This document shows positions 33,046-44,700 of a stretch of 64,000 nt of DNA, piece by piece. The DNA is taken from positions 74,057,176 through 74,121,175 of the forward strand of contig CM049316.1 in the NCBI GenBank assembly GCA_026874595.1, given 5' to 3'. Numbering within the stretch: the stretch's first letter is position 1; each line of letters starts with the position of its first letter. This DNA is from Sipunculus nudus (lineage: Eukaryota > Annelida > Sipuncula > Golfingiida > Sipunculidae). The notes below the pieces were generated by a model that did not search any database, was not told where the DNA came from, and saw only the letters and a list, made by a program, of their open reading frames with translations. The translations under genes were made by a program, and so were the position numbers.

Positions 33046-33808
33046 ATATATAAATATTAAAACGAACCTAAATGTTGGCAGACACATCTACAAATGCATC
33101 GGCCTCGAACACGGTTTTTGTATCTACAAATGTAAGCATGCCAATATTATGAAGTCAATTAAGTAGTTTAACATATTATAAATGATTCATTGTAACTGAT
33201 GAGAGCGTAAACATCACCGTGGCTTGTTGTCAGCATTGTGTGTGTACATATGTTATGCGATTAAACAAAGATGTATTGATATCATATATCTGCTTTCAAC
33301 CAGCCTAAATATCACTCAAACATCATTAAAATCATATTTTAATAACGGATTATCTATCATAGAGGAAGACCATAAGGGTAAACAGTGAATCTTGCATTTT
33401 CTCCTGGGGAAATCACTTACATAATCGAGCCGAACGTAATCAGTGCTTTTTCATAACTAATACCCTTTCTACAGTACTATATTGCAATTTTTGTAATCTG
33501 GTGTATCCCATGAATTCAACGTGTAAGATAAAGAGTGATCCGGTAAATGTATACTGTCGGTAACGCAGAATTATAGTTAATGAGAAATATTCAGTACATA
33601 CATGTACAGGTTATTCATAAATACTGTATAAATCTTTCTTGTGCATTACAAATAGATATATAGTTTGTTCTTTTCAATACCTTATATAATATAAATATAA
33701 ATAAATATATATATATATATGTTATATATATTTATATATATAAGTAGAAATGATCTGCGAGTATGCAGTCTTTCCGCGGTCACACAGCGCTCATGTTTTG
33801 CAACAGAG

Positions 33809-33810
<2 letters not shown>

Positions 33811-33856
<46 letters not shown>
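33811..33856. repeat. (TA)n microsatellite
   Basis: TA tract. The rest of 33050-34860 has no recognisable gene. Confidence 0.93.
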
Positions 33857-33857
<1 letters not shown>

Positions 33858-34141
33858 GTGTGTGTGTCAGTATCTCTGCAGGCAATAAAACCACGCAATA
33901 GCTTACACAACGAGCTATAATTGACAGTACCGTTGTTCGTTCGTGCAGTTTGATGAGCGAATAATCATACTTCCTCGTTTTGATATCAAGCTTTTATCAG
34001 CTGTTACTCCCCACGATGTGACCTACTGCAGACCAAGTACGGGGAAGTATCGGCTTTTACAGGACACACACACACCCTTACAGAAATTGTGTGAAAGTAT
34101 TTTGACATGACAATCACAGTTGAATGGACCAAAGCATAATA

Positions 34142-34144
<3 letters not shown>

Positions 34145-34195
<51 letters not shown>

Positions 34196-34210
34196 ATATA
34201 TATATATATG
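34145..34210. repeat. (TA)n microsatellite
   Basis: TA tract with one interruption. Confidence 0.94.
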
Positions 34211-34868
34211 TGTCATATCAAAATATTACACATTGCGTACAGTCTCATTTATTAAAAAAACACAAACATAAGTACCTGCGCCTTAACACCAGTCACAATT
34301 CACTTTTTAAAATCCTCTGCCAAAAGTTCCATCATTGTGTATCAAATGAGTCTTACTAATACCTTTATTTAAACCGTTCAATTGTATTTTAACAATATTT
34401 TTGATAAAGCAAATTATAATGTTATTGAACTTAAGGATTCTTTCAGTTGTGCCGTTAAACACTGACATCGTTAGAACAATTGTTACTAGCGACATCCAGC
34501 GAGCCTCATACAAGGTAAATTAAAAATCCATTAAGAACACAATGAACCTCACGAATCATGAACATAGGCAATGTGCAGGTCATCAAAATTTCTATGTTCT
34601 TAAAGTTGAATAGTGAGATATATATAAAAAAACATGAACATGTGTTGGTTTCAGAATTTTTTTCACTTCATAAAATAGCCGTACTATTGCAAGGGTCCAA
34701 AGTAGATTTAAACTTGAAGTGTTCAGGTTTTAAAATGTCATAACATAGTGTAAGAGATTTTTCAGTAACAGTTTGAATTATATTTTCCTCGTTAATTAAT
34801 GTTGATTAATGAGTTTCACGACTTGCAAAACTCTCACCATATTCCTTATAGTCATTTTCTACACAAAA

Positions 34869-34874
34869 TTTATT
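34869..34874 (-). terminator. C-type lectin gene polyadenylation signal
   Basis: TTTATT on + (AATAAA on minus) 43 bp past the stop codon of the lectin gene. Confidence 0.65.
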
Positions 34875-34916
34875 ACTACCATTTTATCCACTTAACATGT
34901 TTTTTAATTTTCACCT

Positions 34917-35173
34917 TCAGCACGTGAGCACTGTTTCACAGAGTAAAAACTGTTTCTCAGATTGAGCCCGATCAAGCCATGATCCATGCCTTCTCCCTTT
35001 TGTTCCCCAAAGTGTCAGGAAATGTTGATTTGCATCATAATTATCCGGTTCCCCACTAGCCCAGTTTGTGTAGTTCAGGGCAGAACCCGTAGCTTTCCAT
35101 ACCCAAGTTCCCTCTTGTCCCTTGTCTGAACCAGAAGTCCAAAATCCAAACCACCTGTCTCTTCCAAGCTGAT
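34917..35173 (-). CDS. C-type lectin exon 3: second half of CTLD and stop
   Basis: Reads RDRWFGFWTSGSDKGQEGTW, VWKATGS, NYTNWASGEPDNYD, GSWLDRAQSEKQFLLCE. The EPD triplet occupies the EPN/QPD sugar-specificity position. The two inner cysteines that normally flank this region are replaced (Gln-His and Arg-Ala-Gln), so that disulphide is absent as a pair, while the outer Cys before Glu is kept. Confidence 0.85.
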
Positions 35174-35534
35174 CTGGAAAAAATTTAAAAACATACTTAT
35201 TGTCTTTCATTTTCTTTCATTCTAAGATTAAACTTTCTAATATTCACCTGAGAGACTATCTATAATCAATCAATGAATTCAGGCGGTTTTCAATAGGGTT
35301 GCTTGTTACATAAACATAAATGAAATTGTATAGAGAAGAAAGGACAAAGAAATTAGGTGAATGGATTGGTTTAGGATCATTAGACAATCAAGAGTACAAA
35401 ATATAGGTAAGTAAGAGAGTCAACGGTCCCTAGATGGGTAATCGAGTGGACAAGAAAGCAGATCTATGATAAAAAAAAAAGATGCGGGAAATCAGTTTAT
35501 ACAGATTTCAGATGTAGCTGTAAGAGGTACATGA

Positions 35535-36228
35535 GGTTTTACATTACTTATTACATGAGCTGTTACAAGAAAATTACGCATGAGCTGTTACAAAACCAGA
35601 CACATAAAATGCCACATGGGCTGTTACAAGAGCTGATACATAAAATGACAGATGAGCTGTTACATGAGCTGTCACATAAAATGACTCATAGGATGTTCCA
35701 TGAATTGATAAATAAAATGACACATGAGTTGTTACATAAGCTTATACATAAAATGAAACATAAGCTGTTACATGAGCTTATACATAAAATGACACATGGG
35801 CTGTTACATGAGCTGATACATAAAATGACACAGGAGCTGTTACATGAGCTGATACATATAATGACACATGCGCTGTTACATGACCTGATATATAAAATGA
35901 CACATGGGTTGTTACAAGAGCTGATACATAAAATGACATTTGAGATGTTACATGAGCTTATACATAAAATGAAACATGGGCTGTTACATGAGCTGTACCT
36001 TAAATGACACATAGGCCATGATATGGACTGATGCATAAAATAACACTTAGGCTGTAACATGAGCTGACACATAAAATGACAAATGGGCTGTTACATGAAC
36101 TGATACATAAATGACACATGAGCTGTTTCAAGAGCTGATACATAAGCAGATATATGAGTTGTGGCATGAGACGGCGTGAGCTGATACATGAGCTGATACT
36201 TAAACTCAAAAATGCACCTGTAAGCTGG
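35535..36228. repeat. 36-bp minisatellite in C-type lectin intron 2, about 19 units
   Basis: Unit approximately 'atgacacatgggctgtta' plus 'catgagctgatacataaa'. Because 36 is a multiple of three, both strands contain long open frames (+ strand MTHELLHELIHK-type repeats). These are by-products of the repeat, not genes. Confidence 0.9.
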
Positions 36229-36417
36229 TGCTGATTCTTTGCAGTAATGTTAGTCAGGAAGTCATTTTCTCCTTGGGTCTCATTCTGACCAGTTCACCTC
36301 CCTGATCCTTACAGTATTTCCACGCCTCATACCATGTGAACGGTCCAAAGGCTAACCAATAACAAGAGCCACACTCTTCGGCTCTCTCAGCGTAGAAGAA
36401 GGAATTATGTGCACAAA
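36218..36417 (-). CDS. C-type lectin exon 2: first half of CTLD, one base short
   Basis: Contains the long-form N-terminal cysteines (ECGSCYW), the WYEAWKYC helix and GGELVR. The frame breaks after VRM; shifting by one base gives GENDFLTNITAKNQ, matching the family motif E-N-x-F-L. Length 200 nt against an expected 201. Confidence 0.72.
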
Positions 36418-36583
36418 CTTAAACAAAAAGAGAATAGCCTGTAATTGATAAATCGTTCAAAGAAAGCATGAAAAGAATGATTATTGATATACATATATTT
36501 CTATGCAAATACAAAAGAAAGGTTAGCATTATTGAACATGTATGTTTCTATAAAAAAGGAATCATTATAACCATGACTACCAC

Positions 36584-36902
36584 CTGAATCATCCTTCTGC
36601 GTTTCAATCCTCTCCAGAAGGAGCTGGTTTTGGTCGTAAACCCGGGTCATTAATTTCATCATTTCCGCTGTGATGTTAACCATAAGATGGTTTAGGCTCT
36701 CAAGGTCTGATTGATTCACGACATGAGAGCAGCTTGGTGAAGAAACTACTTGGTTCAGAGTCTGGACCATGAAGGTCATATTCACATGACCTGCCTCCTT
36801 TTGCATTCCGTCAGCTTCATTAACAGCAGCTTCTGTTTTGCCAATTAAACCTTGTAAACCAAGAGTCAGCACCAACACAAGGTTTCCATAAATGACGGGC
36901 AT
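36584..36902 (-). CDS. C-type lectin exon 1: signal peptide and stalk
   Basis: ATG at 36902-36900. MPVIYGNLVLVLTLGLQGLIG is a secretory signal. The rest is Leu/Met-rich and glutamine-rich with heptad-like spacing (LESLNHLMVNITAEMMKLM), suggesting a short coiled-coil stalk, and carries potential N-glycosylation sites (NMT, NQS, NIT). Donor CAG|GTGGTA, phase 1. Confidence 0.72.
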
Positions 36903-36909
36903 GCTGTCT

Positions 36910-38050
36910 TTGCAAGATATATGTAAAGAGATGAAAATAGAGCGTAGGTGGATCTGTATATCGATGCAGAGTTTTATCCTCTCTGAATGCGGATGAAGCA
37001 GTGTTTTCGTTTATTTAGTGTGTTGGCCAATACTGATAGTGATAACCAGGAGGGGTGTCAGGTTATTCCAATCAAATCATGGTGAGGCATGAAGATAGAT
37101 TAGATATCATGAACCTATATACGTATTTATGTATGTTAAGGGTAAAACGAGAATAACCGATATTTTTATATGCACAATTGTATGAACATCATATCACTTT
37201 TGCAGCAGGTATTATACGAGGACAGAAAACTTAAATTTCGGCATAGGAGGATACCTTGCTTACAACATTGTACACATCATTAATATCAATGGAAAGTCAA
37301 GTGAAAATCTATGTGACACGGTTTGGTTTGAGACACATTTTAAATGACCATATTTTAATGTCAAAACTGTATGGTTCTATCTAATAACTGGACCACGATC
37401 CTAACTTCCCCCAGTTGCTTTGGCTATATAGGATCTAGTGAAAGATCCTTGTTCTTTCTTTGACTGGTAGGATTAATCGCAAGGTTAACTCTCCCCTATA
37501 ATCGTAGCCTCCACAGAAGTAAACCCCATATTTATGTGACTCAGTGGCTAGACTGCAATGAAGCCTTGTGGTATTGAAATGACCATTATACTACCTGAGG
37601 ACCCTACGGGGATGATAATTCCATGTATGTCAGGATTACTGATTTATTGATGAACATCCTAATTTAAAATAATGTCCTCTGGTATTGAGATTTTATAACA
37701 TTTTAGAACATTATGCCATACCCCAGGAAGATACTAAAACATGGACTTCAGGATGATTGATAAGTCGCACTGAATCACAATGACGCCTTCTGTTATAGAA
37801 ATAACCAGTATACTACAACCATATAGCACACACAGTAAGCTTACTGATATTAGAGGTTTTAGTATGAGATTAAATAGATACAGCCAGGATGACAATACAA
37901 CATTCCTGAGTTCTGCCAGTGTCACGGTGTATTAAAATTAATCGACCTTAACACTTTTGCATATGCCCTGCTCTTCAGCGGGACAAAGAAACTCTCGCAT
38001 GGTACGGAATTCTGAAGTAAACCTGATAAATGTGGGCCATGTTCCCGACA
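36910..38050. repeat. Intergenic, with degenerate tandem repeat at 37540-37830
   Basis: Three imperfect units of about 110 bp begin at about 37556, 37669 and 37779, each opening 'aatga(a)gcct..tggtattgaaat' or close variants. No gene seen in the rest. Confidence 0.5.
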
Positions 38051-38055
38051 GACAT

Positions 38056-38056
<1 letters not shown>

Positions 38057-38109
<53 letters not shown>
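38057..38109. repeat. (TA)n microsatellite
   Basis: Uninterrupted TA tract. Confidence 0.95.
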
Positions 38110-38111
<2 letters not shown>

Positions 38112-38159
38112 TTGATTATACGACAAAGCGGTTTATGAGAAAGAGATAGTTGACTGTAG

Positions 38160-38705
38160 TGCAAACTAACAGTGCAATAAATCTGAAGGTAGTTTTTAAC
38201 CACCTGCGTAATATAGCTAGGATAAAGGGTTTCATAACTCAAGATTCATTAATAACATTAATTCAAGCTTTCATCAGTTCGAAAATTGACGGTTCCAACT
38301 CTTTGCTATGAAATCTTCCTCGCAAGTTAATGGACCGGCAGCAGAAAGTACAGAATGCAGCAGATAGACTTGAAATTGGCACTAAGAAGCGTGACCACAT
38401 TACACCAATACCTGAAAAACATCATTGACTTCCTGTGCAGCAGCGCATTTATTTTAAAATTTTACTATTGGTATACAAAGCGATAAATAGTCAAACACCT
38501 TTTAATTTTAGGAACCTTTTAGCTGGTTATGTTCCATTAGGTCATCCGATCATAGGCTTTTAATAGTTCATAAGGCAAGATTTGGCCCATAAGGCAAGAT
38601 GTAGCCCATAAAGCAAGATGTGTCACATTCAGTCAGAGTTTCGACACCATTTGCTTCTTTTAAAAGAAATCTTAACATTTCATGCAAATTCAACCAAACA
38701 TTTTT
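38160..38705 (+). mobile_element. LINE (non-LTR retrotransposon) reverse-transcriptase 3' relic
   Basis: Conceptual reading gives HLRNIARIKGFITQDSL, LIQAFISSKIDGSNSLL, RKLMDRQQKVQNAADRLEIG, DHITPI, LPVQQRIYFKILLLVYKAI and, near 38632, PFASFKRNLN. These are the conserved C-terminal words of CR1/jockey-type reverse transcriptases (VQNAAARL, HITPVLK.LHWLPV..RI.FKI). Stops and small shifts show it is dead. A 20-bp triplicated word lies inside at 38568-38622. Confidence 0.82.
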
Positions 38706-38799
38706 TCCAGATTAAATATTTAGGATCATGCATACATAAGAAGCACCTGCCATATAAAAATCATTATAAACCTATGCTTTTATTCATAATTAAAACATG

Positions 38800-40680
38800 A
38801 GATAGATAGAAGCCATCTGAAGATGTCGAACAGTGCACGGTTATGCCATAATTTGCTCCAAAATAAAATTGCTCAACAACACTGAGCAAAATTGTATATG
38901 ACAGTGTTTCTACTTCATGTTTTTTTGTTTTTTTTTCAAATTTTTTTTCCGGATAATAGCATTTTGTAACTCTTGGGCTTTAAGTAAATATAGAATGTAC
39001 TGAATAAAATATTAATAAAAATGATGTGGCACAAAAAGATATATAAGGGCAATGATGATTAAAATAAGCTATTGTTTTCAATTGACTTAAATATAACCTA
39101 AAATTATTCAAACAGGAAAATACAGTAAACCTTGTTTTACTAAACCACCTGTGAGACTGGCCACATGCGGTAGCCTTCTCACCGATGGTCTTATTAGACA
39201 TTTCACATATAACCAATTTGAATGCTTTTGATTCACTCAAGGATGGTTGTAATAGACAGGTTGTCTTATTAGACGAGTAGTCTTCCAGACAGGTTCCACC
39301 TTATATAATTATTTATTTAATTATAAAAATATTCATATATGTGATAAAACTAGACTAGAATAGAGAGAGACGCAGAGGCAGAGAGGCTCGGGGAATTGAT
39401 GAACACAAAGAGGTAGACATAAGCCAAAACCGAAACGGAGACACAGAAGCATATAGACACAGAGAGACTAGATACAAAGGAACACAGGAAACTTTATGTA
39501 AATAACATTCGCCATCATGGTAAACGTGAATCTGTGTTTGCTTGTTCGCCAGTGTATGTAACAGTAAGAGATAACACGTAAACACTCCAGTTTACTGGTC
39601 TGCATAAAGCTTATCACGCGAAACAGGAAGATTTACATCAGACCCAGCGCCAGGATGAAGTCTACTTAAAACACAAGAACTCATGATCGTGGTTACAGTG
39701 ATGATTTACGAGAAGCAGCAACGTCATCAGCATTGTTATACATAAGATACTGTAAAGAGGACTCTTGTATAACATCTAAACTTTTAGGGGGGGGGGTATA
39801 TTATAAGCGCTTAATCTAGGTTTTTTGTGCTCTAGGCATCACAGTCGTTCCTCAACAGCAAAACTGTTAAAGGCTGATGCTGATGTCAATGTTTTGCATT
39901 TATAGGCTAGAAGCAAAAGTTGTTGTTTAAAAATAGATAACGAGCACGATAAACCTGTATATTACCATTGTTTGGCTGATGACAATTATCAATTGATAAG
40001 CCTCGCCCATAATATTTTATTCCACGATCAACCACAAGCCATCTTCATTGCTTTGCGTTAACGCTTCATGTGAGGATCATTCAGTATTTCAAACCATATA
40101 TTAAACGGTGTTAATATCTAAACAAGTGTATTTTTGTAGAGAATAGTAATGTCTATGGCTGACTTTGTTATTTAATACAATGGATCTTTTTATGTTCTGA
40201 GTTTTACACAGGTTTGTATAACATCAACTCCTGTTGTTTAAAAGAGTTATAAAACTATCGAATGACAATGATTTACAAAAGTCGAGTTAAGGGGGTATTT
40301 GGCTCGTTCTCGCAATACGAGTTTCATTGTCATTTGGTGATTGTCAGGGAAGTAAATATGATCAACTAGTCAACAAGCAGTTGATATATTAAAATATTTA
40401 TACACCCCTAGACCCTTAGGAATTTAGTCGTAAAAATTAGAGGATTATAATCATGATATGCAAGACATCGCATGGGCAGCTTCTGTTTAGGGCACTGTTC
40501 ATGTAGTATTTGTTCGAAGCTATTTCATATTGATAACACATTGAAGCAAACGCTTTACTTGTAATTCCCGTGCACATGATTCATATTTGCTTATATTATT
40601 TTTATTACCAAACACGTCCTTACCATTGCTGGAGTGAGAAGCGACACAAAGAGAGCCTCCCTAGTTAAGGAATAGTGTTT
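38800..40680. other. Intergenic, no gene recognised
   Basis: AT-rich with a purine-rich stretch (39360-39480) and a G9 run near 39787. No coding signal; a (GA)n tract lies at 40700-40731. Confidence 0.6.
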
Positions 40681-40695
40681 ATTGGTCAGCAGTAT

Positions 40696-40733
<38 letters not shown>

Positions 40734-40768
40734 TCAAAGATGAAGCAAATTTTGTTCCCCTACGTGTC

Positions 40769-42230
40769 ATGTTAGTATGTATAGTAACTTACTCTGGAGC
40801 TCAGATCCATAGCTGCTTGCCATCCAACTGTGCAGTAACCGGGGGATCTAAAAGTGTCAATTGCACTGACAAATAAATTTCCGAGATACCGGAACTCTGT
40901 CAAAATAACTTTACATAATTCATACTCCCTGGAAACCAGATATACAGGATAAAACATAATACTTTTGTCATGTGTGAAAATTTGATTAAATTAGAACTCT
41001 CTAAATCGGAAATCCGGCTTTTGGAGACAGGAGCGATCAAAAGGCTTACGCGATTGAAGGTCCTAGATCTATCGTTTTATATCCATGGGTAAGATCCAGA
41101 ACAAGTGAACAGCTCTGACATCATGAGACCTCTCCTAAACTTAGATGAGCTGAACATGTCCCGTAATAGACGGTTAGGTACCAAGATATAAAACATTGAT
41201 ATTTTTTATGGGTTTTCTTCCAAAACTAAACAAAAAATCTTTCCACAGCATTATTAGTGCTTACACACCAAACATGGAAGAACTAATCCTCGCCTATAAC
41301 TACGTTACTGTTTATTCATTTCTATTGGGACTGGAACATCTAAGATGTCTCGAAATGAGTCATCAAACCTTCCCTCGGAGAGCCAAGTGCACATAACCAT
41401 CATTGTGTGAAAAATAACTTCGGGTCAGTAGATAAAACTAATTTATCTGACCATCAAATTTGCGACATGGCATACGAACGATTTCCATGAGATATGCAAA
41501 TGCTTCCATACATCATATTTACTCCAGTAAACTTTCATTTAACAGCAAAAGCATTCACATATTTTATTGGCCTACAGATCTAACGTTTATCGCAGCTAAC
41601 TTTATATATGGATTTGCATCTATCCCACACGGTTTTAAATTGTACTTGTGGAACCATGAAGATATGAGTGATGGCTTTATAGGTTTCACGGGCAATCACA
41701 TTGATTCATTTTTGGAAACTATTGAATTTTGCCGCCCAGGAAGTAGGCTGAGAGCTAATTAAGCCTTCAATGACTGCCAAAATCTCTCTAAGAATGCTTT
41801 TAATAAAAACGTAATATTATCATTTGATTCAAAAGGCTTTTCATACAACCGCCTCGGGGATCTATTGTCTAATCATAGTGGTCCATTTCCGTACCTTTAC
41901 AATCTTAATTTATTGAATCTAAGTTTAAAAGATATATATTAAATATCGCCGAATGTTCTTAATGGTACAACCCACTGACATTTACAGGTTTGATCTTGGC
42001 AATTAACAAATTATTTGATATTCCAACTGGTATTCCTTGTTTGATTAATTTGAGACACTGTCATTTAACATAATTACCGATCTGAATAACCAGGGTTTCA
42101 TCGGCTTGATAATTCTTGTCCATCTAAATGTTTCAGTGAATAGAATTTACTACCTGAATAGACAGTTTTTTTTTTATAAAATCAGTAGATTTATTAGGAA
42201 GCTCCAGGTAAAGGGAAAGTGTTTTCAACT
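40769..42230 (+). pseudogene. Toll-like/LRR receptor ectodomain pseudogene
   Basis: From a possible start (MLVCIVTYSGAQIHSCLPS) the frame runs through an LRRNT-like segment (CLPSNCAVTGGSKSVNCTDK), a stop, then ISEIPELCQNNFT, another stop, and clear leucine-rich repeats (CENLIKLELSKSEIRLLETG, RLTRLKVLDLSF, LLNLDELNMSRN, NMEELILAYNYV, GLEHLRCLEMS, LYNLNLLNLSL). Several stops and shifts and no transmembrane or TIR part show a truncated relic. The repeat type and GAI..L..L..LDLS pattern fit Toll-like receptors, innate immune proteins, but any LRR receptor is possible. Confidence 0.75.
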
Positions 42231-42239
42231 CAACATGAG

Positions 42240-42960
42240 TGGTAACCGGTATGATGTCCATGCAGATCTTTAGATTTTTTTCAAAAGGATGTACTTATTT
42301 CGACGTAATCTATTCCGGCATCCCAGGTAGTGGATGTAAGTATTACCTTATGTTTGCCATACATATTTTATATTGTGTTGTATTGTACATGGGAAAAAAT
42401 ACAACATGTCCTAGTTCACTTTATGTAGAACATATATGACATTTTGTTATCTCGTTTTGAATTAATCAAGAGCAGTTACAAAATGGCACACATATTCGCT
42501 TAAGATTGATGTATATCGAATATAACTTGCACTCATAACTGTATTTAACGTAAATATAATGTGTACAATATTGTTTTGTGTCATCTTTTTATTTCAACGC
42601 TTAAAACGAACAGATCTTTAACCAGATATTTCCGTGAGACACATTTTGATTATGTCGGAAGGTACGCCACACATGCCCCCATCCCCCGTGCAACCCCACT
42701 TATTTAAGTAGTGGAAAACCACGCCCATCCCAGTAGTCATACTAGTAGCATGACCTTTCCCTTCAAGATCTACAATACATGTGTTCGCAGAATGAGTCCA
42801 CATGAGTCCAGGTCAATGTGCCTAACTCCCCACCCCCGCAAATACTTGGAACTTTGCACCCAATATTATCCCTTCCCTCAATCATTATCATCCCGTGTTT
42901 TGTTGATCAACCTCATCAGTTTAAAATACAATACATATTTCAGGTAATATAATAAAAAAC
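42240..42960. other. Intergenic, no gene recognised
   Basis: No domain, repeat or splice-supported frame seen. Confidence 0.55.
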
Positions 42961-43085
42961 TTCTTATCCGACAAATGGAAAAATACACATTGGCTCCAGA
43001 TTTATATCACTGACATTCAGGGATGTTCCACTCATCAATGGACATGATGGCTTATTATAAAGAGAGTAATATATCAATTATGTAT

Positions 43086-43145
<60 letters not shown>

Positions 43146-43450
43146 CGGCTGCATATACATGTGTATAAATAACAATGTATAATTACCATAATGCGTTGTA
43201 CAGTTTGATAGTTCACCGATTGGCTACTCCGAGCTTGTACCATCATGCCCTATGTTCCCAGTGGGTTATTGTTCCGTTAACCATTATGCTAGGTTATAAA
43301 TGTCCAGTCCAGGTATGCGGTTTATGTTGAATTAATGCCCCCTGACACATTTAAAAGGGGCAAAGTCAGGAACAATATAATATTACAATATAATGTCTAT
43401 ACTTTCAAATTATCAGTTCAGTATTGCCTTATGCAAAAGTTTCCCAGTAG
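42960..43450. repeat. Duplicated intergenic block, copy A
   Basis: Words such as 'gacatgatggcttattataaa', 'gttcaccgattggctac' and 'ttataaatgtccagtccagg' recur in the same order at 46566-46665 and 47400-47640. A (TA)n tract (43083-43142) lies inside. Confidence 0.8.
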
Positions 43451-43970
43451 TCCAGCGGTTAAGCTCCCATATTTGGAAGAATTGTGCAAAAAATAAAAGA
43501 AGCATGAAAGTTGGCAAAAGTATTCTTTAGAGCTTATTGATGAATTTCAGATACAGGGCCAAGCTGAAAATAACTTATCTTGGCCAATATCTAAGATGGC
43601 GGCCAAGAAGGTCGCAAGATTAGAAAATGTCAATAACTTGAGATATAATGTCCAGAGAAAGCTGCAAGTACTCTAATACTATGTTTTATGGGCCAAGAAA
43701 TTCAATTTTTGAGTTTCCAAATCTCTCTAGGTACTCATTAGCTGGTTTTTATTACGAATTTAGTAATATTTCCATTAGTCCAGCAGTTTAGCTACATATT
43801 GAGAAGAATTTTGCAAAAGATGAAAGAAGAATGAAACTTGGCATAATAAATTTCCAGACCATACTCTATATGTTCAGATAAGGGGTCGAACGAAATTCAT
43901 TATATCTTGGTAAAATCCAAGGTGGCGGCCAAGATGGCCACCGAGATATAATATACCAATGCAGCCGGTT
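43450..43970. repeat. Dispersed repeat with 'aagatggcggcc' words, two tandem copies
   Basis: 'agtccagc(g/a)gtt' to 'caagatggc(c)' occurs at about 43450-43620 and about 43775-43945. A third, inverted copy lies at 46320-46480. Coding potential is absent. The 'aagatggcgg' word resembles a YY1 site, but no function is claimed. Confidence 0.75.
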
Positions 43971-44224
43971 ATATTTGTCCTAGAATGCATTGCAAGTGCA
44001 CTGTTTCTATGTTATTGGGGTCGAGAAATTTATTTATAAGGGTTTCAGGTCTGTGTCATGAATGCTTGAATGAAGTCTGAATTTGGTGGTATTAACGTTT
44101 TGCTAAAATTGCCCTTTTTACCAGCACATCTAACGGTATTTAAAACGTATTTGTCGATAACTCTGCTGAAATTTAATATATTTGTTAATTTTAAGTAATT
44201 TGAACACTTTGTCTATTTAAATGT

Positions 44225-44290
44225 AATGAAAAGGACAGCCGATCGGTAAAATGCTCGGCTCTCTTCACTGGCGACCAAGTTTCTGTCTCC
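44225..44290 (+). repeat. tRNA-like SINE fragment
   Basis: 'ggacagccgatcggtaaaat' followed by 'gctcggct' is a tRNA D-arm-like (A-box) word shared, inverted, with 45685-45730. Confidence 0.4.
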
Positions 44291-44627
44291 GATGTTGCTA
44301 TTAGAGTGCGTTGTAGTGATCCGTACAGAGTCGGTTGTTTTCTTCGTGTCCTCTGATTCCATCCACCATTTCGCCATCTTTCAGACTCTTTGCTTGCATT
44401 AAGACAGGGTCAGTACATATTAAAGAGGCTCATAACATTATGCTGTATGCTACGCGTTCTTTTAAAATGATAGATTTAGGCCTGTTGGTATCACTTTCTA
44501 TTTTTAAATAAGAATGAGATTATCCATATGATAAAGATGGTATGCTGTTAGAAAGAAGTCACGCACTGTCCTTAAGGCATTAGAGCACATCTCTTGGTCT
44601 GAGGCGCGATTTCACCATTATGCCATT

Positions 44628-44700
44628 GAAACATCGACGGGGTTCGAACCGGGGACCTACAAACATGTCCTTAACCATGCAGCGACGTTCTAACCCCGTA
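44628..44700 (-). repeat. tRNA-derived SINE head
   Basis: On the minus strand, 'gctgcatggttaaggac' (A-box/D-arm like) is followed by 'ccccggttcgaaccccg' (perfect B box/T-arm). The acceptor stem does not pair, so it is a tRNA-derived repeat, not a tRNA gene. Confidence 0.6.

Larger units (their letters stand above)
34917..36902 (-). pseudogene. Secreted C-type lectin gene, probably frameshifted
   Basis: Three exons on the minus strand: 36902-36584 (signal peptide and leucine-rich stalk), 36417-36218 (first half of the C-type lectin fold) and 35173-34917 (second half and stop), about 257 residues. Donors and acceptors fit (CAG|GTGGTA, gtttaag, ACAG|GTGCAT, tttttccag), with phase 1 expected at both junctions. 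Exon 2 is 200 nt, not the 201 needed: its first part reads CYWLAFGPFTWYEAWKYC and GGELVR, then the sensible frame (ETQGENDFLTNITAKNQ) resumes one base off. So one base was lost near 36281, or this is a sequence error. A GATAAAA TATA-like word lies about 70 bp upstream of the ATG. C-type lectins of this kind act as secreted carbohydrate-recognition proteins, often in immunity. Confidence 0.75.

Noticed and set aside
35531-36007. 158-codon open frame with MTHELLHELIHK repeats
   Set aside because: It is produced by a 36-bp minisatellite inside the lectin intron; similar frames exist on the opposite strand and no start, signal or splice context supports a gene.
43600-43625. 'aagatggcggcc' as a promoter element
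   Set aside because: It is part of a dispersed repeat present in three copies with no adjacent gene start.
44628-44700. Functional tRNA gene
   Set aside because: B box and D-arm words are present but the acceptor stem does not pair and the anticodon arm is poor.
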